Positions 47,267 through 60,155 of a DNA stretch of 64,000 bases are shown here, one piece after another (the stretch's first letter is position 1; each line of letters opens with the position of its first letter). Source of the DNA: Gymnopilus junonius. Taxonomy: Eukaryota > Basidiomycota > Agaricomycetes > Agaricales > Galerinaceae. The stretch is taken from NCBI GenBank assembly GCA_015501075.1, contig JADNYJ010000014.1:186001-250000 (forward strand). Reading direction: 5' to 3'. The notes beneath the pieces are model-generated. The model saw only the letters and a program-made list of their open reading frames with translations. It did no database searches and was not told the origin of the DNA. A program made the position numbers and the translations under genes.

Positions 47267-50200
47267 ATGCCAATAACGCCGGCTCAGAAGACTGCGATAG
47301 AAGAGGTTATTGTTGCCATCTTGTCAGTCACAGCACCGCGGGGGAAGCGGCACTTGGCTGCTATATTCATGGACCTGGTCGACCGTGCAGAATGGCCAGA
47401 GTACTATGAAGTAAGTCTGCTTCTTCTTTCGGTGAAAATGTCATAATTCCAAGATAGATCATACCTGAACCTCGGTGTTTGAAAAATATCCAAACCGGCG
47501 TTGCGAAAGGGCGATATAAAGAAGCAACAGACGTCTATACAGATCTGTCCCTTGTGTTTTGGAACGCGTTATTCTACAACGAGTCAGGGAGCCAGATCGC
47601 GTTGGATGCAAAAACTCTCAAAGTACGTAAGATGAGACTGTGTTCTTTGATCATCGTCATCGTCATATCTTGTCTATAGACGTTACTAGAAACAGAATGG
47701 AGGAAGCGATTGGTTCTTCCAGCCACCCGCAGCTCGCCACCACCTTCATCTGCTCAGAAGGTGCATGGCGTCGTGAACGACGCCGAACAGGAACCGAAGA
47801 AAGAAGTACCTTCAACAAAAGCAACACCGGCACCTCCGACGCCGGCAGCCCCTCCTGCAGCGGAATTACCGGCCCCGACAGCCCCTGCAGCCCGAATCAT
47901 AACACCAGCACCTGCAAACAGCGTTGTTCAACCCACAGCCAGCACGAGCGGGAGCAGTAATTATACTTACACCAAACCCATCCCTATACGTCCCAAATCT
48001 GCTCAACAACCAACAGCGGATGTAGAAGTGGACGTTGTGACGCCAGATTCTGATGAGCAAGAGTCAGACGCCATGGCCTTCCAGGCGGAGCGAGACCCGC
48101 AGAGTGAGGAAATCGTGAAGCAACTGGAAAAGGGACTGCCCAGATTTCCTGGATTTGGTGAAGAGGGCTGGATGGCGGACGTCAATCCCGTGAGTTAGTT
48201 CCTTCATGAGATGTTTCGCGTTGTTTCTGATTCCGTTGTATGGCAAAGGATCGCTATTCAGATATTGTACATGCTTTGAAAACGCACAAGGATATCATGT
48301 ACGTTCTGAACTTCCTTTAAATCCGTTTCCGTGAAAATCTGGTATGAAAATGTTGATTTCTCCTAGTGGAAATCGTCTTGCCGTATGCCTTGAATCTGTA
48401 CCAGAAGAATCATCACCCGCGCTCCATCTTTCCAGTACGGCTCCAATCTCTCTCAAACAGATCGAGGTACGTGTTCATGTTCATTTTAAATTAATGGTTA
48501 CCCTTTTACCTTTTACCCAGACACGCGCTAGGCACAAGATGTACAAATCTGCCAAAGACTTTGATCTGGACATGGCCCGATTATTCGAGAAAGCGCGTCG
48601 GTGGCATGATCCTGCTACAGAAGCATATGGGCGAACTCTTCTTCTCCAAGTACGGTGCCTGCTTTTGTTCCTCGTGCTGAACTTTCATTGACATCGCAAA
48701 AAAAATCTCAGCGTCTATACCAGGATCTCACGTCACCCAATCCTCCTGCACCGCCTTATATCTCGTCCACCAATTTTGCTTCACTGCGTGCCGGACCAGG
48801 GAACGTTAAACCCGTCCATCGATCTGATAGTGAAGGCGTCCCCAATGTGACTACGTACCGTGTTCTTACGCGGGATCGCACCTTCGTGGAGGACCTGAAT
48901 TATAAAGGATGGAAAATCAAGGTAGCCGACTGGGTACATCTGGCCAATCCTGACGATCCTAGCCGTCCAATTATTGGACATGTATTCAAATGTTGGGTAT
49001 CTGATGAAGTGTAAGTTGCCTTTGGGAATCATTTTAACTGCGCCTGTGCCTACTTGTTATTCTTATCTTCAGAGAGAAAAAGGGTCAGCCTGGTATCACG
49101 GTCGCTTGGTACTATAGGCCCGAGCAGGTCGGTCCTGAGAGCTGACTTAAGCGCTTACATGTCTAACTTGTGCTCATTTCAGACTTTTCATCCGGCTAAT
49201 AAACAGTTCTGGGGAGGCGAGGTATTCAAAACGAGTACGTAAATCAATCAATCCAACATATATCGCACTTGATCAACTTTTGAACACCAATTTCTCATCT
49301 CATCATCTTACCCAGGTCATTTCGCGGACCACCCAGTGGAGGACATCATCGAAAAGATCGCATGCCAGTTCACAGCGCGTCACATTCGCGGACGACCCCG
49401 CCCGCCCTACTGGTACGTCGGCTTCCCGCTGTATGTCTGCGACTCGCGGTACAACGATCGTGAACGCACCTTTGTCAAGCTCAAGAACTGGAACTCGTGC
49501 ATACCAGAGGAGGTCAGACAGAGTGCCGAGTTTATGCCGATCTACCCTTTTGAGAGGATGGTGTACCCGGTTCGCCTCCCTAGCCCATTCTTAGTCAGAG
49601 GTGCTGGGAAGGGTGCTGTGAAAGGACCTGGGGGAATTATTAGCACTCCTCCTGATCAGCAGCATCAGGGTGATGGGCCTAGTGGGGGTGATGATGGTGT
49701 CGGGGAAAGGGGCACTGCAAGTACTAAACTTAACGGGCCTTCTGCAAGGACAATTGCTCCAGGTACTACCGCTTCTCGGTATTCCAGCCCATATCGGCAG
49801 CTGCATTCAACGTATTCTCAGCAGCAGCAGGTTAGTCAGCGTGCTGCCGGTCCTGATAGATCTGTGGTATCCGCAGCTGGGGGTCTGACGGCGATTGGAG
49901 GCTCAGGACAAGTGGAGAAGCTACCTCCAGAGACAGGTCAGTTATCTGCATCACCTGTCTTTCAACATTTCTCCTTCGGATCGGCCCACCTGGTTAATTC
50001 TTGTCTTTAATTATCGCCCTCTCACGCATATCAATAATCATGCTGATCTTACTTTTTTTACTTCTTTTCATTCACAGCGAAGCTATTTGATCGTGATCCA
50101 GAAACAAACGAAGTTCTGTGGTTCGCCGCACCTCCACTGAACATGTCGCGTGCGAAAGGGCCTCAGCACAGTCTAACGTATCTTCAGTTCCTGGCTGCCA

Positions 50201-50400
50201 AAAGAAAACGGGTCTCGGAGGGTGAAAATGACGATGAAATGGAGTGCGACGATGGAGATGCGGCCGCTGCTAAGACTCAGCATCCGACGAAACGCGCTCG
50301 CGTGTCGGTTCCTCCGACTGTGACAGAAACGATATGCCAGGCCTGGAAAGAGTTGTCGCCTGCGGAGGCGGCTTCCATCTTGAGTTCGTTTTCATCTTAG
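47267..50400 (+). CDS. RSC1: RSC1/RSC2-like chromatin remodelling subunit (bromodomain-bromodomain-BAH)
   Basis: Eleven exons join without conflict: 47267-47410, 47458-47622, 47680-48189, 48249-48298, 48367-48466, 48521-48649, 48712-49010, 49073-49127, 49183-49234, 49316-49936 and 50078-50400, giving 815 aa. Bromodomain 1 (about residues 8-105) ends with LSLVFWNALFYNESGS, including the Asn that contacts acetyl-lysine. A Pro/Ala-rich linker follows. Bromodomain 2 (about 270-370) has FEKARRWHDPATEAYG, where His aligns with that Asn. The BAH domain (about 400-540) reads VADWVHLANPDDPSRPIIGH and WYYRPEQTFHPANKQFWGGE. The RSC complex slides and ejects nucleosomes (family knowledge). The C-terminus is basic (AKRKRV, TKRARV) and probably a nuclear signal. 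Confidence 0.93.
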
Positions 50401-51583
50401 GACTAATGGCGCACACTCGACTCGAAGGAACTGAGGTTGGGTTTTCGATGAGGGTCAAGAAAATTGCTATATAACTATCTGTATGTATATTCTAATCTCA
50501 GCTTGCGTTTCATTTGACATTTTTTTGCATTTTTGTGTTGCCGGATGAACTTTTCTCCGTGTATTCTGATATTCACCACACTCCAAAAGGCACCTTCCAA
50601 TTCTTGTCTGCGGCGATGGCATCTGTCAGCAACTTGTCGTCTTTAAACTCTGAAATACACAGTGACATTAATGGCAAGCAACGATGCTTACTAATTACTG
50701 ACAAAGTCTGGTTATGAGTTCCAACAAATTGTTGGAGGAACGACCCGCCCAAGTACATGCACGGTTTTCATCATTTCTAGTGTTTTGATCGTAATCAATT
50801 CGCTATCAGGTTATCCCCGACGGGTGATTCATGATGCTGATCCTATGCAGCTCATCGCCTCATCTTCAAAAATTGCGATACGCCACGACACAACTCGACG
50901 AAGGTTGCAGAGGCATAAGAAACCAGGAAGGTATGCTTGCATGTGGAGTGAAATTTCAGGGCACCACGAATCCTTGGCAACCGAACCCTACAGGCTATCT
51001 GTTACAGACCCACATCCGTATTGGATTTGATTTTGACATCGTTTCAGGTGCACCTTGTAGGGTCCTGAAAGCTAAATCGTTCGGCATACGAACTTGCACC
51101 CCTTGACCTCCAGTTTCCTCCGCAACGGGGGGTCCAGGCCGACAACGGAGAAACATTTTCCGCTGGTTGCAAGAAAAAAGGAAATAAGATGAAATGAGAG
51201 CCACAAATTTGAAAAATCCTATGCACTGCCCTATGAGTTACTCGAGAAGGTAATAAATCCAGTGACAAGCCATTCGGGTCTTCGATGCAAAATGAAAGAA
51301 CTTTCCTCCTGCTCTGCAAGGCTGTATGTTTTCTATCCAGCAATAGACGCAAAAGGAACACCCCGCCGCCAGCGTTGAGCGAATCGGAGGGGCCGGTCCC
51401 GTGATGCCGCGTATTTGCCACATGTGCAAAAACAGACGCCCGCATTTGGACGGCTAGATCTCGATTAATCACCGATCTCCCACAAGGGCACCCCTCACAT
51501 GTTATATTTCCCTCCCGGTGGTTTATCAATCAACATCCCTTCTTGCTCGGAACCTCTTCCACACTGCGCAAAAGGCCTCCTGG
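50401..51583. other. Intergenic, no gene recognised
   Basis: 1.2 kb spacer. A minus-strand frame at 51044-51529 is long but has no recognisable domain and no start context that persuades me. Confidence 0.45.
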
Positions 51584-53291
51584 ATGTTGCCCATAATCCT
51601 CTCAACGCTTGTAGGGTCAACCTCCTTCGCTGCCGCGGCACTTCTCCAGCCTAGGACAGCTACCGAGGAGGCTGTTTGCCAGTCTAGCTTTACATGGATG
51701 GATAATGCGGAGCATAACTCCCCTTGTGATGTAGTATCTCATCTGAACGCTATCTGCAACAACAATCGTGAGTCTATATCACTTGTCATTTATGATGCTC
51801 GTTCTCATTAGCGTGTCAGAATGGGACGTTCCAGCGTTGAATGCGTCAGTAAATTATGACAGTCCATCCACATCTGCACACACAGTCAGCTTGTGCACAT
51901 GGTGCGGCCTTGTCGGAATCTTACACTCTGACCTCTCTAATAACACCTGCTTTAACCAGTTCATGGGCATCTTATAACCTCATTAGCGCTTGCACGGCTT
52001 GTCAAGGCTTTGCAGAGAAAACTCCCCAGTATGAATGTTTTGTGCAGGACTTATTTTAAAATATCTCTGACCAGTCGCAATGTATAGATGGACAGTTTAC
52101 TCCTTGGAATGTGGTAGTGATTTGTCTACTACGTACGTCCTGAACCCTCTCGATACTTATTTTGCGCTAATGTTTGCTTTGTAGGTACTTCCCTTCAAAC
52201 ATCACCCTTCCTGCGGGGATTACTATACCTTTCTGGGCTTCGACAGACCGTAAGTTCTAGTGCCGAGCATGTATTCCACCATACTAATGCGGCCCCCTCA
52301 GCGACTAGCTGGACAAACGGTATTTTCAACACGGCTGATGCTCAAGCGAAAGCAAATCAGAGTGAGCATCTCGTTCATCTCTCCATGACACTCAACTAAC
52401 TCATAGTTTAGACCAGCCTGACTTAGGCACGCCTCCGCCATCTCATAAAAAGTCCACCAACGTTGGTGCAATCGTAGGAGGTGTTATCGGCGGGCTCGCC
52501 GCTGTTGCGGTGGCTTCCGCAATTGCTTTCTACATCTTGCGTAGATACCGGAGGCAGCCTACTGCTAACGCACCTCTTTCTATCATCGAAAAACCCATCA
52601 TATGCGGTCAATATCAGATCTCACTGCAACTTCTGGAATGCAGGGCTACACTACCCTTTCTTCGACTCCCATGAACCCTCCAACAAGCCCTACTATCATG
52701 ACCCATCAATCAAGTGTCCGATCCGTCCCCTATTTCAGCTCGGTGGTCGCAAGTACTGTGCCCCAAGGAACTTCATCGCCGCCTCCCTTACCAACTTCGA
52801 CCTCTCCTCCTCCGCGAAACAGGGAAGATGTCGTCGAACCTTTCACTTTGCCGCCTTCGAATATCGCAGACAGGAAGCAACCCAATGGTGCATATCCCAT
52901 TTATGACCCTCCGACAGCACTGCCTCCTGCTGCAGTTCGGAATATGGAGATTACTCGGCCTACCACTCCGACACAAAGGACCCGTTACAATCCCCCAACA
53001 TATTCTGAATCAACTACTGGCGGGCCATCTTCTCCACCTCCGCGTGCTATCCATCGAAGCAAGCAAGGATCAACGGACACTTTGCCGTCGATAACGTCGA
53101 GCAGGACACACGGACAACGTCAAACACCGGCGCATAGTCCCAATTCAAGTGTGTCGGGTATGGGTAACATCTCAGGTCAAATCGGAGTTACCAATCCCGC
53201 TCCTGGAACGCCTCCTACCCATAGCCGCCAAGTGAGTGGGTCAAGGGATGAGAAACGTCAACCGACGGAAGACAGCTTTAACCTCGCTTGA
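51584..53291 (+). CDS. Secreted-ectodomain single-pass membrane protein (apparent 1-bp indels)
   Basis: Signal peptide MLPIILSTLVGSTSFAAAAL, then a Cys-rich ectodomain with CTCSWASYNLISACTACQGF and NITLPAGITIPFWASTD. One transmembrane helix follows (VGAIVGGVIGGLAAVAVASA, then IAFYILRRYRR), then a Pro/Ser/Thr-rich cytosolic tail of about 240 residues ending at 53291. This layout is a common basidiomycete family of wall-sensor-like proteins; its function is unproven. Introns are short and canonical, but the joins near 51777 and 52028 are off by one. The tail frame requires one more A in the run at 52589-52593 (after which it reads THHMRSISDLTATSG). Confidence 0.7.
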
Positions 53292-55264
53292 AGGAGGCGC
53301 GCTACTACTTATCTTCCCAGCAGGTTGCCTGGATAGAATGGCTTCCTCGTGTATTCTCAGGACGATTCTTCTCCTCATTTGTACGACTGCTTAACGTTAT
53401 GATGTACGACTGGACTTGTCTGTACGAGTAGTAAACTACACATGCGATACGATTACGACTCTCCCTGTTTGGGTTAATTGCGAGCCTGGTAGCCACTCTT
53501 CAGTCAAGGCACTAGCATTTTTAATTTTAGTACAGTACATCTCGTTATTTATTAGATATGATAATAAAAGAAACTGGCGTTTGACATGAGAAGACATAGC
53601 CTGCTTTGCCCACAAACAACAGATGACCCTTTCGGCCATCTCGCGAGTCTAGATGTGCTACGGCGGGTTCTAGTCTTGTACTAAGAAGGATAAGCGTGGA
53701 ACCAAAAGTAGTACCCTCTAAAGCATTTGACTTGAATGCTTGGATGAACTAGGCAGCAGAATGAGCTGAGCAAAACCAAGGACCTTACCGTTCCACTGTG
53801 ATATTTGCGACAAGAGGTTCTAATGCTGTTTTGTGAGGTCTATCCATCAAAGAAAAGTGCTGCGTAATTATACTTTGAACCTCGTAAGTACATACTGAAT
53901 GTCATTACATTTTTGCACACCCGTCTTAAACGCAGTCTGAATCAGCGAAAAGGTGCCGCATCCCAGGTGAAAGAAGCGATGGCGAGCACTACTGAGGTTC
54001 GCGAAGTCCATGTAAAATTTGCTCTGGGGGTCGGTAAAGGAAGTTGGGCCATAAAACCGATATCGTGTACCTGGTTTTGACAGGACCAAGGAATCCTTAC
54101 AAGCCGAAAGGGTAAAAATTGGAACGATTTCTAAGATAGGCAACAGAACTTATGCTTCTTCCGGTAAGGCTGTTCCTGACTGCGTGGTTAACCTTAGTTC
54201 TGGTTGAATTTCGGTTTTCGAGATTCAGGTGATGTTATTTACATAAAACATCACCATCTTTAAGTTTATGCACAAAGGACGAGGGCCCCATGCACGTCAT
54301 TTAAGCAAGGTACACATTTCGCAGGTCCAGCTGTGGAAAATGAAGAAGCAGCCCTGATTCCACGCGAATCGAAGAACAGAGGGTTAGCATAATTATATCG
54401 ATCATGTTCATCGGAAGTACGCTTGATGAGAATCCAGTGAACACATGCAAGTCTTCTATACATATGGCTGAGCATGGGTCGAATTTGGAATGTGGGTGCG
54501 GTGAGAAAGGCTGTCATCCTATATCCACTTTAAGACTAGGGTAGGGGGTTTAAGAAGTCGGTGTTGTCGGGTCTTCGGGGAATACAGAAGAAACACTGGC
54601 TGCCGATGCAGGCTGCAGGCTTTAAATTTGAAGGTGGGCAGATGATTGCTTGAAAGCGTTTTTGGAACCGACAGTAGTGGCAAACTGGCAGTATTAAAAA
54701 AATAGAGATTAGTCAATATAATACTTGAGAGTTGCTGATATACTTAAGCAGTAACATAGAGGAGGCGCGGCGACGGGTGCAGTACCACAAATATGGCCAG
54801 CCAGTGCCCTGTCGGTAGATGTACGACTTCGGCGAAGGTATACTACCGACCCATCCTCTGGTATCGATTCAAAAAACTCTCCGTGAAGCCTGGGTAGAGA
54901 ACTAAGCAGTTATAAAAACAATTATGGCGTTGACGGGCTGTCTAAGTCCAGCTGATACCTTCTGACCCAACTTCTCTCCTTCTGTAGCAGACCCTCAGCG
55001 CTTGCTAGAACAATGCTAGAGCGCTAAACGGCTAACTATCGGCTCGCTACATCACGAGGACTTGCTGTATCTCTAGGGTGTATCTCCCTACTCCTGTCAA
55101 ATAAATTATCACCAATGAAGGTATAAAATGGCATCTAAAAGACTGGTGGGATAGGTCCGCACCGGTTAACTTTTGATTCATCAGTCATTTTTACAGTCAT
55201 TCTTACGTGAGTCTTTTTCATGCTAAAGTATCCTGTGTTCCACGTCTGACCGTCGCACGTCTAC
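53292..55264. other. Intergenic, no gene recognised
   Basis: Two kilobases with short frames only, the longest at 53868-54143 on the minus strand. None resembles a known family. Confidence 0.45.
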
Positions 55265-55591
55265 ATGACCAAGAGTATAGCGTCGTGCACATTGAGGGAG
55301 CAGGACAGCTTCCAAAAGAACCACTCCTACGTGATAAGTGTGTGGCGAACAAACCAAGTTTTCACTGCCGAGGGCAACGACATATACCATCGTCCCTATG
55401 ATCCCGGCAACCCATGTCAGGTTTTCAAAGGTACAGAGGATACTCCAGGCTGGAAGGGATTTTTCTGTCAAGCCAAACAAAAACGTGTCAACAGAAACCA
55501 GTTCGAGAACTTGAAGTGCGAAAAAGATCATAGTACCCAGGGTTCTTGGGAATGCTTTGCAGCTATAGTGATGCAACCTACCGGGGGTTAA
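55265..55591 (+). CDS. Possible small Cys-containing protein, hypothetical
   Basis: Open frame of 108 residues containing IYHRPYDPGNPCQVFKGTED then TPGWKGFFCQAK, with six cysteines in all. The composition looks protein-like, but there is no signal peptide in this frame and no recognised family. An upstream exon supplying a secretion signal is possible but not found. It could equally be a chance frame. Confidence 0.25.
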   Translation: MTKSIASCTLREQDSFQKNHSYVISVWRTNQVFTAEGNDIYHRPYDPGNPCQVFKGTEDTPGWKGFFCQAKQKRVNRNQFENLKCEKDHSTQGSWECFAAIVMQPTGG

Positions 55592-56010
55592 AAGCTTTAT
55601 ATGACCGTTTGGGATGAGCGCCGCCCCTTGCGCATGGTGCAGGATAGAGGTGGGCAGTACTTCACAATTCAGAACGAAGGGTAGCACGTCAAATTTGGCT
55701 TCACCATGGTCAATGTTTGAATGGTAAGTCCGCCACTCTGATAATTAGGCATGTACTTAAATATCATGTGCCCTACCTCTTAGGTTTCCTTCTATTCTAC
55801 TCAAGTTATTTTTTCAAAGACATGATAATATCTTCTTGATTGCGACCATCCCTTCAAAGCTGCCTTAAAGCGCGTCTGTCATCTCTATGGAGTAAGACTT
55901 AGTAGTAGCGCTCAGGATTAATGTGAGGTTTTGTTAATCTGTTTCTCAATGATAGAAAATATGGTGGCAAAAAGTCCCCTGATATATAGCTAGTTTTGAT
56001 TGAGTTTTGA
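55592..56010. other. Intergenic, no gene recognised
   Basis: Gap up to the stop of the minus-strand dehydrogenase gene. Nothing seen. Confidence 0.5.
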
Positions 56011-57413
56011 TCAAATTCCAGCACCACCTGTGACCTCCAAGGTGTGCCCAGATACATACGAGGCCAGAGGGGAGGCCAAGCTAGAACATTTAGTCATGAG
56101 CTAAACTTGATTACGATCCATAGAAAGACAAATGTGACATACAAGAGAACAGATGCAGCAGCTTCTTCTGGAGTGCCGCCACGTCTTAACGGAATAAGGG
56201 GATATGCGTCGGGTTCAGCAACGGGACCCGTAGGACGCTGAGCACCTGGAATGCCAAGAGCAACCTTTTTCCCAGCAATTTGAATTGTTGCACCAGCTTC
56301 TTTCGATGCAGTCAATCTGCACAAGTTATTCAATGGACATTTGATATTGAAAGAGGGGCCAGAACACACCGGGTATGAATCAAACCGAACGCTACAGTGT
56401 TGGCGCGAACACCAAAAGGACCCCACTCTTTGGCAATAGTTTTGGTCAGACCAATAACGGCGGCCTTGGCAGCTGCGTAGTTAGCCTGCCCAACATTTCC
56501 GTGCAGTCCTGATGTCGACGAAACGTTGATGATAGAGCGATTCTCATGATGCTCGGACTGGTTACAAAGCAAGGCTTGATTTAATTTTGACATTCGCGAC
56601 AGGAAATTAGAGAAGACTGACCTTGAGACGGAAGTAAGGCGCGGCTTGACGAATGAGTCTGAAAGGTGCGCGGACGTGAATCTTCAAGATAATGTCAAAG
56701 GTGTCATCGGGGGTAGTGTGCAGCATCTTGTCAAACGTGAACCCAGCATTGTTCACAATGTGGTTGATTTTACCATATTTCCTACGTAAAGTGGGAAAAG
56801 ACCGAAGGAGTAAATATCCGTGTTGATGCCAGCTAAAGTAGGAACAACGTACTCGACAGTAGCATCAACAATCTTCTTGGGGAAATCATCGGCACCGACG
56901 TCGCCAGCTACAGAAAGGACCTCTCCACCAGCAGCCTTGATTTCAGCTTCCACTGTTTCGAGACGCTTGGCGTCGATGCTATATGTTGCCATCAGTGAAA
57001 CAATCTTATGACGTTGAACGCAGTCCTGCTCACTCGCTGATGACCACTTTGGCACCTTCCTTGGCAAAGAGGACGGCAGTTGAGCGTCCAATTCCCTACG
57101 CAAGATTGATGTCAGGTGCTGCAGCAAGTGTGAACAACTGAGGACGTTTACCTGGCCGGCACCTTAACACAGGAAACGGAGAACTAGGTTAGTAAAGTGC
57201 AGAAGAGCATCATAGAGGCATTCGTGAATATAGACCTCAGCCTCCAGGGCAATTCAGTCTCCCCTACATCTTGACGACCCCACACTTTTCGCAAGCAGCG
57301 TCCAAAACTGGAGAAACAGACGTACCAGTTATGATGGCAACCTCTCCTGTAAGTAACCCACGTCCATACGAGTTAGTGACGTGTCCAGATATTTGAGCAA
57401 GGCGTTCCGACAT
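56011..57413 (-). CDS. Short-chain dehydrogenase/reductase, FabG/3-oxoacyl-ACP reductase-like
   Basis: Eight exons (complement) join in phase: 57326-57413, 57152-57162, 57034-57095, 56853-56978, 56622-56781, 56370-56557, 56143-56316 and 56011-56080, giving 292 aa. The NAD(P)-binding motif is ITGAGQGIGRSTAVLF (TGxxxGxG). NNAG, the Ser in INVSSTSG and the YAAAK catalytic Tyr-Lys pair are all present. The end, VSGHTLEVTGGAGI, is FabG-like. A segment inserted after GLIHTR (KKVALGIPGAQRPTGPVAEP and onward) lengthens the substrate loop. The exact substrate is unknown; a fatty acyl or quinone ketone is plausible. The 11-nt second exon encodes part of the glycine motif. No frame conflict is present, so the gene looks functional. 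Confidence 0.9.
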
Positions 57414-57929
57414 CGTGAAAAGACAAGTAAAAGGAGAACGAAGAAAGCGAACGAAGGCGACGAACGGATCCAGCTAAGCTTCAAATAAATATGATGTGGG
57501 GGAAAAGGAAAACGGCAATTTGAAGTTGCCGCTGCCGGACAAGGCACCGACGCAATTAGTTTACCAATGCTGAATGACGTAAGCCTTGTCCGAGATCGTC
57601 GAACCAGGTCAATTGGCTTCGGATTCGAGGACACGCGTCGGTTTTTTTGCAGCTACATCGTTATTATAGGGAAAGGTTAGGCGTATAAGAAGTTTTAGCT
57701 TTTAAACAATTGCAACGATAACAGAAAGCCAAAAAAGCACGATATTCGTATCTTTCATACTCGCAGAATTCCCTCAATGAAGTACAACAATCAACACTTC
57801 CAGCTCCTCGTACTGCTATTGGGTACCCCAAGTTATTATCAATTTTTTTCTGAATTCCATTGGGTCGAAAGGCGCCCCGAGTATCATGAAAGGGATAGAG
57901 CAGATGTGGTCACTGGTGAGAGCTGAAAG
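57414..57929. other. Intergenic, no gene recognised
   Basis: Promoter side of the dehydrogenase gene. Nothing further seen. Confidence 0.5.
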
Positions 57930-58169
57930 TCAGAAAGAATAAAATTTATTCCACTCGAGATTCTGTCCCGCGTCAAGAATAACGGCCTTCCAATCGTTGT
58001 ATGTAGCGGGTCTAGGATAGCAGCGGTAGGCTTCTTTACGAAGGTCATCCCGTAACGCGCGCTGAAGGAATAGTATAACAGTCTCGTCACGTAAACCACC
58101 TCCTTTTGAAGTCCTCGATTTCCATGAAGAAATCGTTCCGCTCGCCCTAGTAAATATTGGCAAGATCAT
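57930..58169 (-). mobile_element. Possible LTR-retrotransposon gag fragment
   Basis: The minus-strand frame includes LQRALRDDLRKEAYRCYPRP then ATYNDWKAVILDAGQNLEW. This pattern (short helix, PRPATYxxWKxxxxxxDQN) resembles the gag capsid region of fungal Ty3-type elements. Upstream sequence to about 58635 is broken into short hydrophobic frames, and no protease, reverse transcriptase, zinc knuckle or LTR is seen nearby. It is therefore at most a relic. Confidence 0.35.
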
Positions 58170-60155
58170 GCCGCGTTTCTTTCATACAAAGTCGCTCTGC
58201 CACTGACTCCGATAGTACTCCATCCATAAAGATTTCAGATAACATGCGTGTATCATTGCCTGGATCAACAGGACTTCCAGAGTAATGAGTAGAGCATAAG
58301 TCAATCCATGAGTGGCTATATGGTGTATTGCCTGAGGAGTGACTGTCGCGGCGCCACCCGCCCTAGAGACCAAGACCGTCCCTAGCATAGTTTGAAGAAA
58401 GTGCAACGTACAGCGTTGCAGCTGAAGGAAAAAAACTTTCGGTCGGCCATACACTAAAGAAAGAGGCGCTGGCCAAGAAGATGCCGCGTGTGTAAGGGAA
58501 AAGCAAAAATACTAGGATGGTCATGGTCGAGAATCCGTCCATGGCTATAATCAGAATGCGCATTAGAACTTGAAGCTTGAAGAACAACCATTCAGGTAGC
58601 GCGCTTGATCGCGTCTCTGGGAAACCGTCGCACAATCGTCCATGTTGCCAGTCAAATTGCCAGTATACATCTTGTCTTTTCGACTTTGTTAAGAGGTACA
58701 GAGAAAATTCTTCGAGTTATCCTGACCACGAGTAAGAATCATATGAGGGTTTGGAAGTTTGACCTGGACCAAGCCACATTGGCGGTGGCGTTGGCGTGAA
58801 GACAGGCTACGATCACGTGAAAATTGTGTCCAGGCATTGCCGGTGAGCCGGATAACGATCTGCATCCGGGGTCGGTTTGTCGCCGTCTTTGAGGCTTGAA
58901 CGCATACCATCATGTTATCCCTCTTTTAGTGGGAGCCTCTGCAGGGCCTGAAGAAACCTCAGGCCTCAGGCCCAATGCCTTTGGGAGACATCTTCCCCAC
59001 GTAACATCTCATTGCCCATACCACTTACTCAACAATACTTCTTCGCAGCAAAAAATGGACAAGTCTTCTTTCGGATTTATATCTATTCAAGTGTTGTCTC
59101 TTTCATTTACTTGCCAATATCGAAGAACCACCACGTATCCCAAACTTGCTTGCTATGTATCTCGAACCTTTCTTGTCAATCCCTTGTTACCGGGACATTT
59201 GAATATCCCGGAGAACCACCCACCAAAATCACATCAACTCCCTCGTTGACAACATGGAGATTCCCCGAAGAAGAGCTGGGTTCACTATTATGCTGGAGAA
59301 TTTTGCGTGTAATAAACGAGACCTATGAATGCAAGATGCTTGGTTTTTGCAATCCCTTTCCCTTTCCCCTCCGGGTCACAGCTATATGCAAGTACATACT
59401 CTTTCTTGGCTGTTGTCGATACTGCGCTGGGCCTTGGAACTCCTTTGGCCGCGTAATTCTTGGGATTCGGAGACAAATTTTCCGGCCTTTACACTGTGAG
59501 GAGCAACCGGGGATATCTGCCCCGCACTGCACCAACCAAGAGTCAGAAGAAGCCAACGATTCACTTTGCTAGTTCTTCACCAAGCTACTCAATTCCCATT
59601 ATCCAATACGAGTCGTTGTGCGGATCTGTTCCTTAACTTTCAGGAATTGATTGCGAAGCCCGAGGTGTTTTGTGTTTACATTTTTTCCTTGACGTGCGCC
59701 TGCGAGATAAACGTGCCCAAACGGAACATCAGAGGGATTCCACATTTAGATCCACTAATGTTATGAGGCGATGTCATCACCGTTCTTCCAGAAGTTCATC
59801 TGTGAGATATTCATCAAGAAAATGTCAAGGCGTTCATAATTGCAGACGTTATCATGACTTTATAACAAGACGAAATGAATGATTACGTAGAAAGAATCAG
59901 TTAGAGTTGGATAGAAAATTTAACCTGATATTAAAGTTTCTTGTGCAAGCCTGACCCGAAGAACCTGGTAGAACGGATCTAGAGTGGGGAAAAGATGAAA
60001 ATAGGCTGCGATCAAAGAGCATGTGAGCTCTAGATGGAAGTCTGCGACAAACTGTCGCACCATTATTTCCTCCTTTTACTCTCAAACTACGGCTGTTAGA
60101 ATCCTTTAGTTTGTTTTACGGCCTTCGATCCTAACCACTACCAGCACCTTGTCCA
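58170..60155. other. Intergenic, no gene recognised
   Basis: Overlapping frames on both strands at 58182-58635 (hydrophobic) and 59012-59572, without recognisable domains. It may include degraded transposon sequence next to the gag-like piece. Confidence 0.4.

Noticed and set aside
51044..51529. 161-residue minus-strand frame
   Set aside because: No domain, no splice partners and unconvincing composition; it lies in the promoter side of the membrane-protein gene.
59012..59572. 186-residue plus-strand frame and opposing minus-strand frames
   Set aside because: Frames on both strands are of similar quality, which suggests chance; no motif recognised.
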